A stretch of DNA of 64,000 bases from Clostridium muellerianum (lineage in GTDB: Bacteria; Bacillota; Clostridia; Clostridiales; Clostridiaceae): assembly GCF_012926525.1 (NCBI RefSeq), contig NZ_JABBNI010000047.1:124001-188000 (forward strand). The letters are read 5' to 3'. A model generated the notes under the pieces. The model was not told the DNA's origin, searched no databases, and worked only from the letters and a program-made list of their open reading frames with translations. Both the position numbers and the translations under genes were made by a program. Shown here in pieces: positions 63,492-64,000 of this stretch (the stretch's first letter is position 1; every line of letters starts with the position of its first letter).

Positions 63492-63530
63492 ATTTTACAT
63501 ATAACTGTAATGAAAAGGTAAATATAGTAA
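63492..63530 (+). promoter_or_regulatory. Possible promoter-family copy F
   Basis: TTTTACATATAACTGTAATG resembles the TACACA/GTAACA pair of copies C-E (TTACAT and TGTAAT at about 11-bp spacing), with TATAGTAAT at 63523. Less conserved than the others. Confidence 0.35.
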
Positions 63531-63682
63531 TTTATATAAATTAAGAAAATCCCTATCATGCCTAAAGTTTAATCTTTATTAACAACTTTTATAGGGTATT
63601 TATAATTATTTCTATTTAAAAAATATAGCATTTATTGTACAATATTGAGAGATGTAATTTTAGAAAGGAAAGGTTTTAACAT

Positions 63683-64000
63683 ATGGACAAAAGAAAAACC
63701 GATGGTAAGAAAAAGAAATCCATTTGGAAATTAATTGTAGGTTTTTTCATATTTGAACTATTATTTACTGGAGTAACTGCTCCTCTTTTAATATTTTATG
63801 GACCATTTGAAAATGTAAAGAAAACTATAGTAGAATCTGCAATGACAACACTTAGTCATCAGTTTATTGCTAAAATGTTTTTATCTGACGAAGAAATTAA
63901 TAAAATTTTAGGTGAAAACACTATGGAAAATATCCAACAAGACAAGGTTTCACAGGTTAATTTTGCAAATAATCATGATACAAGCATTGAAAGAGAAGAC
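63683..64000 (+). CDS. N-terminus of a phosphodiester glycosidase-like exported protein (cut by window)
   Basis: First 106 codons only. Basic start MDKRKTDGKKKKSIWKLIVG, one membrane anchor (IVGFFIFELLFTGVTAPLLI), then FYGPFENVKKTIVESAMTTL and an extracellular linker (HQFIAKMFLSDEEINKILG). This N-terminal layout is what I know from clostridial NAGPA/phosphodiester-glycosidase family proteins annotated as exopolysaccharide-related; the catalytic domain would lie beyond the window. ATG 63683 after GAAAGGAAAGG. Confidence 0.55.
   Translation, partial: MDKRKTDGKKKKSIWKLIVGFFIFELLFTGVTAPLLIFYGPFENVKKTIVESAMTTLSHQFIAKMFLSDEEINKILGENTMENIQQDKVSQVNFANNHDTSIERED

Overview
The window is AT-rich, low-GC Firmicute DNA. 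A-rich purine Shine-Dalgarno sites, TTG/GTG starts, cytosolic PAS sensor kinase architecture, a clostridial-type arabinose/phosphoketolase cluster, an anaerobic (cobalt-early) cobalamin pathway and the C5 haem-precursor route all point to an anaerobic Clostridium (sensu stricto). The species cannot be fixed from the sequence alone.

Layout. (1) 1-10425: L-arabinose regulon. A divergent AraR repressor (cut by the window edge), ribulokinase, sugar-proton symporter, ribulose-5-P 4-epimerase, arabinose isomerase, then xylulose-5-P/fructose-6-P phosphoketolase and an aldose 1-epimerase. GTACGTA-type operators sit at the araR and kinase promoters and again before the phosphoketolase. (2) 10426-17613: accessory island. 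It holds a 255-bp hairpin element, an orphan P-loop ATPase fused to an S1 domain, a DUF3781 protein, an Rpn/PD-(D/E)XK nuclease, an XRE regulator followed by a stub ORF, and an RloA/AbiL-like AAA ATPase whose overlapping partner gene is broken. (3) 17811-19848: Nudix hydrolase and a frameshifted orphan sensor histidine kinase. (4) 20089-47410: cobalt ECF transporter pieces (cbiQ, cbiO), then a cobalamin riboswitch heading a run of about 24 co-directional genes. These make 5-aminolevulinate (hemA, hemL), uroporphyrinogen III (hemB, hemC, hemD), the corrin ring (cbiK, L, H, F, G, D, J, E, T, C, A), the amidated and adenosylated product (cobQ, btuR) and the aminopropanol arm (pduX, cobD, cbiB), plus cobT for the lower ligand. 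Only cobU/cobS/cobC functions and CbiM/CbiN are not seen. Four copies of a ~205-260 bp palindromic repeat and one larger hairpin element are threaded between these genes, and an EEP-nuclease two-gene cassette sits between hemB and hemL. (5) 47884-52478: YitT membrane protein behind a 40-bp perfect palindrome, two hairpin elements, a FetAB-type exporter and a ZnuCB-type metal ABC transporter. (6) 53164-54681: DUF2325/HD-GYP pair, tRNA-Glu(CUC) and a decayed tyrosine integrase beside it. (7) 54911-64000: a low-complexity surface protein, small membrane proteins, deoD, an Amj-type lipid II flippase, a peptidase E-like protein, a PIN-PhoH ATPase and the start of a phosphodiester-glycosidase-like protein.

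The least explained material is non-coding. In 57570-63540 there is a family of five to six promoters carrying hexamers spaced every 11 bp (GTAACA/TACACA) just upstream of a TATAAT box. Two of them drive tiny ORFs and three drive apparently non-coding, terminator-ended transcripts, two of which are close paralogues. The second candidate is the set of palindromic intergenic elements, whose copies differ by paired, compensatory substitutions. All functional calls rest on reading the translated sequence; no database search was run.
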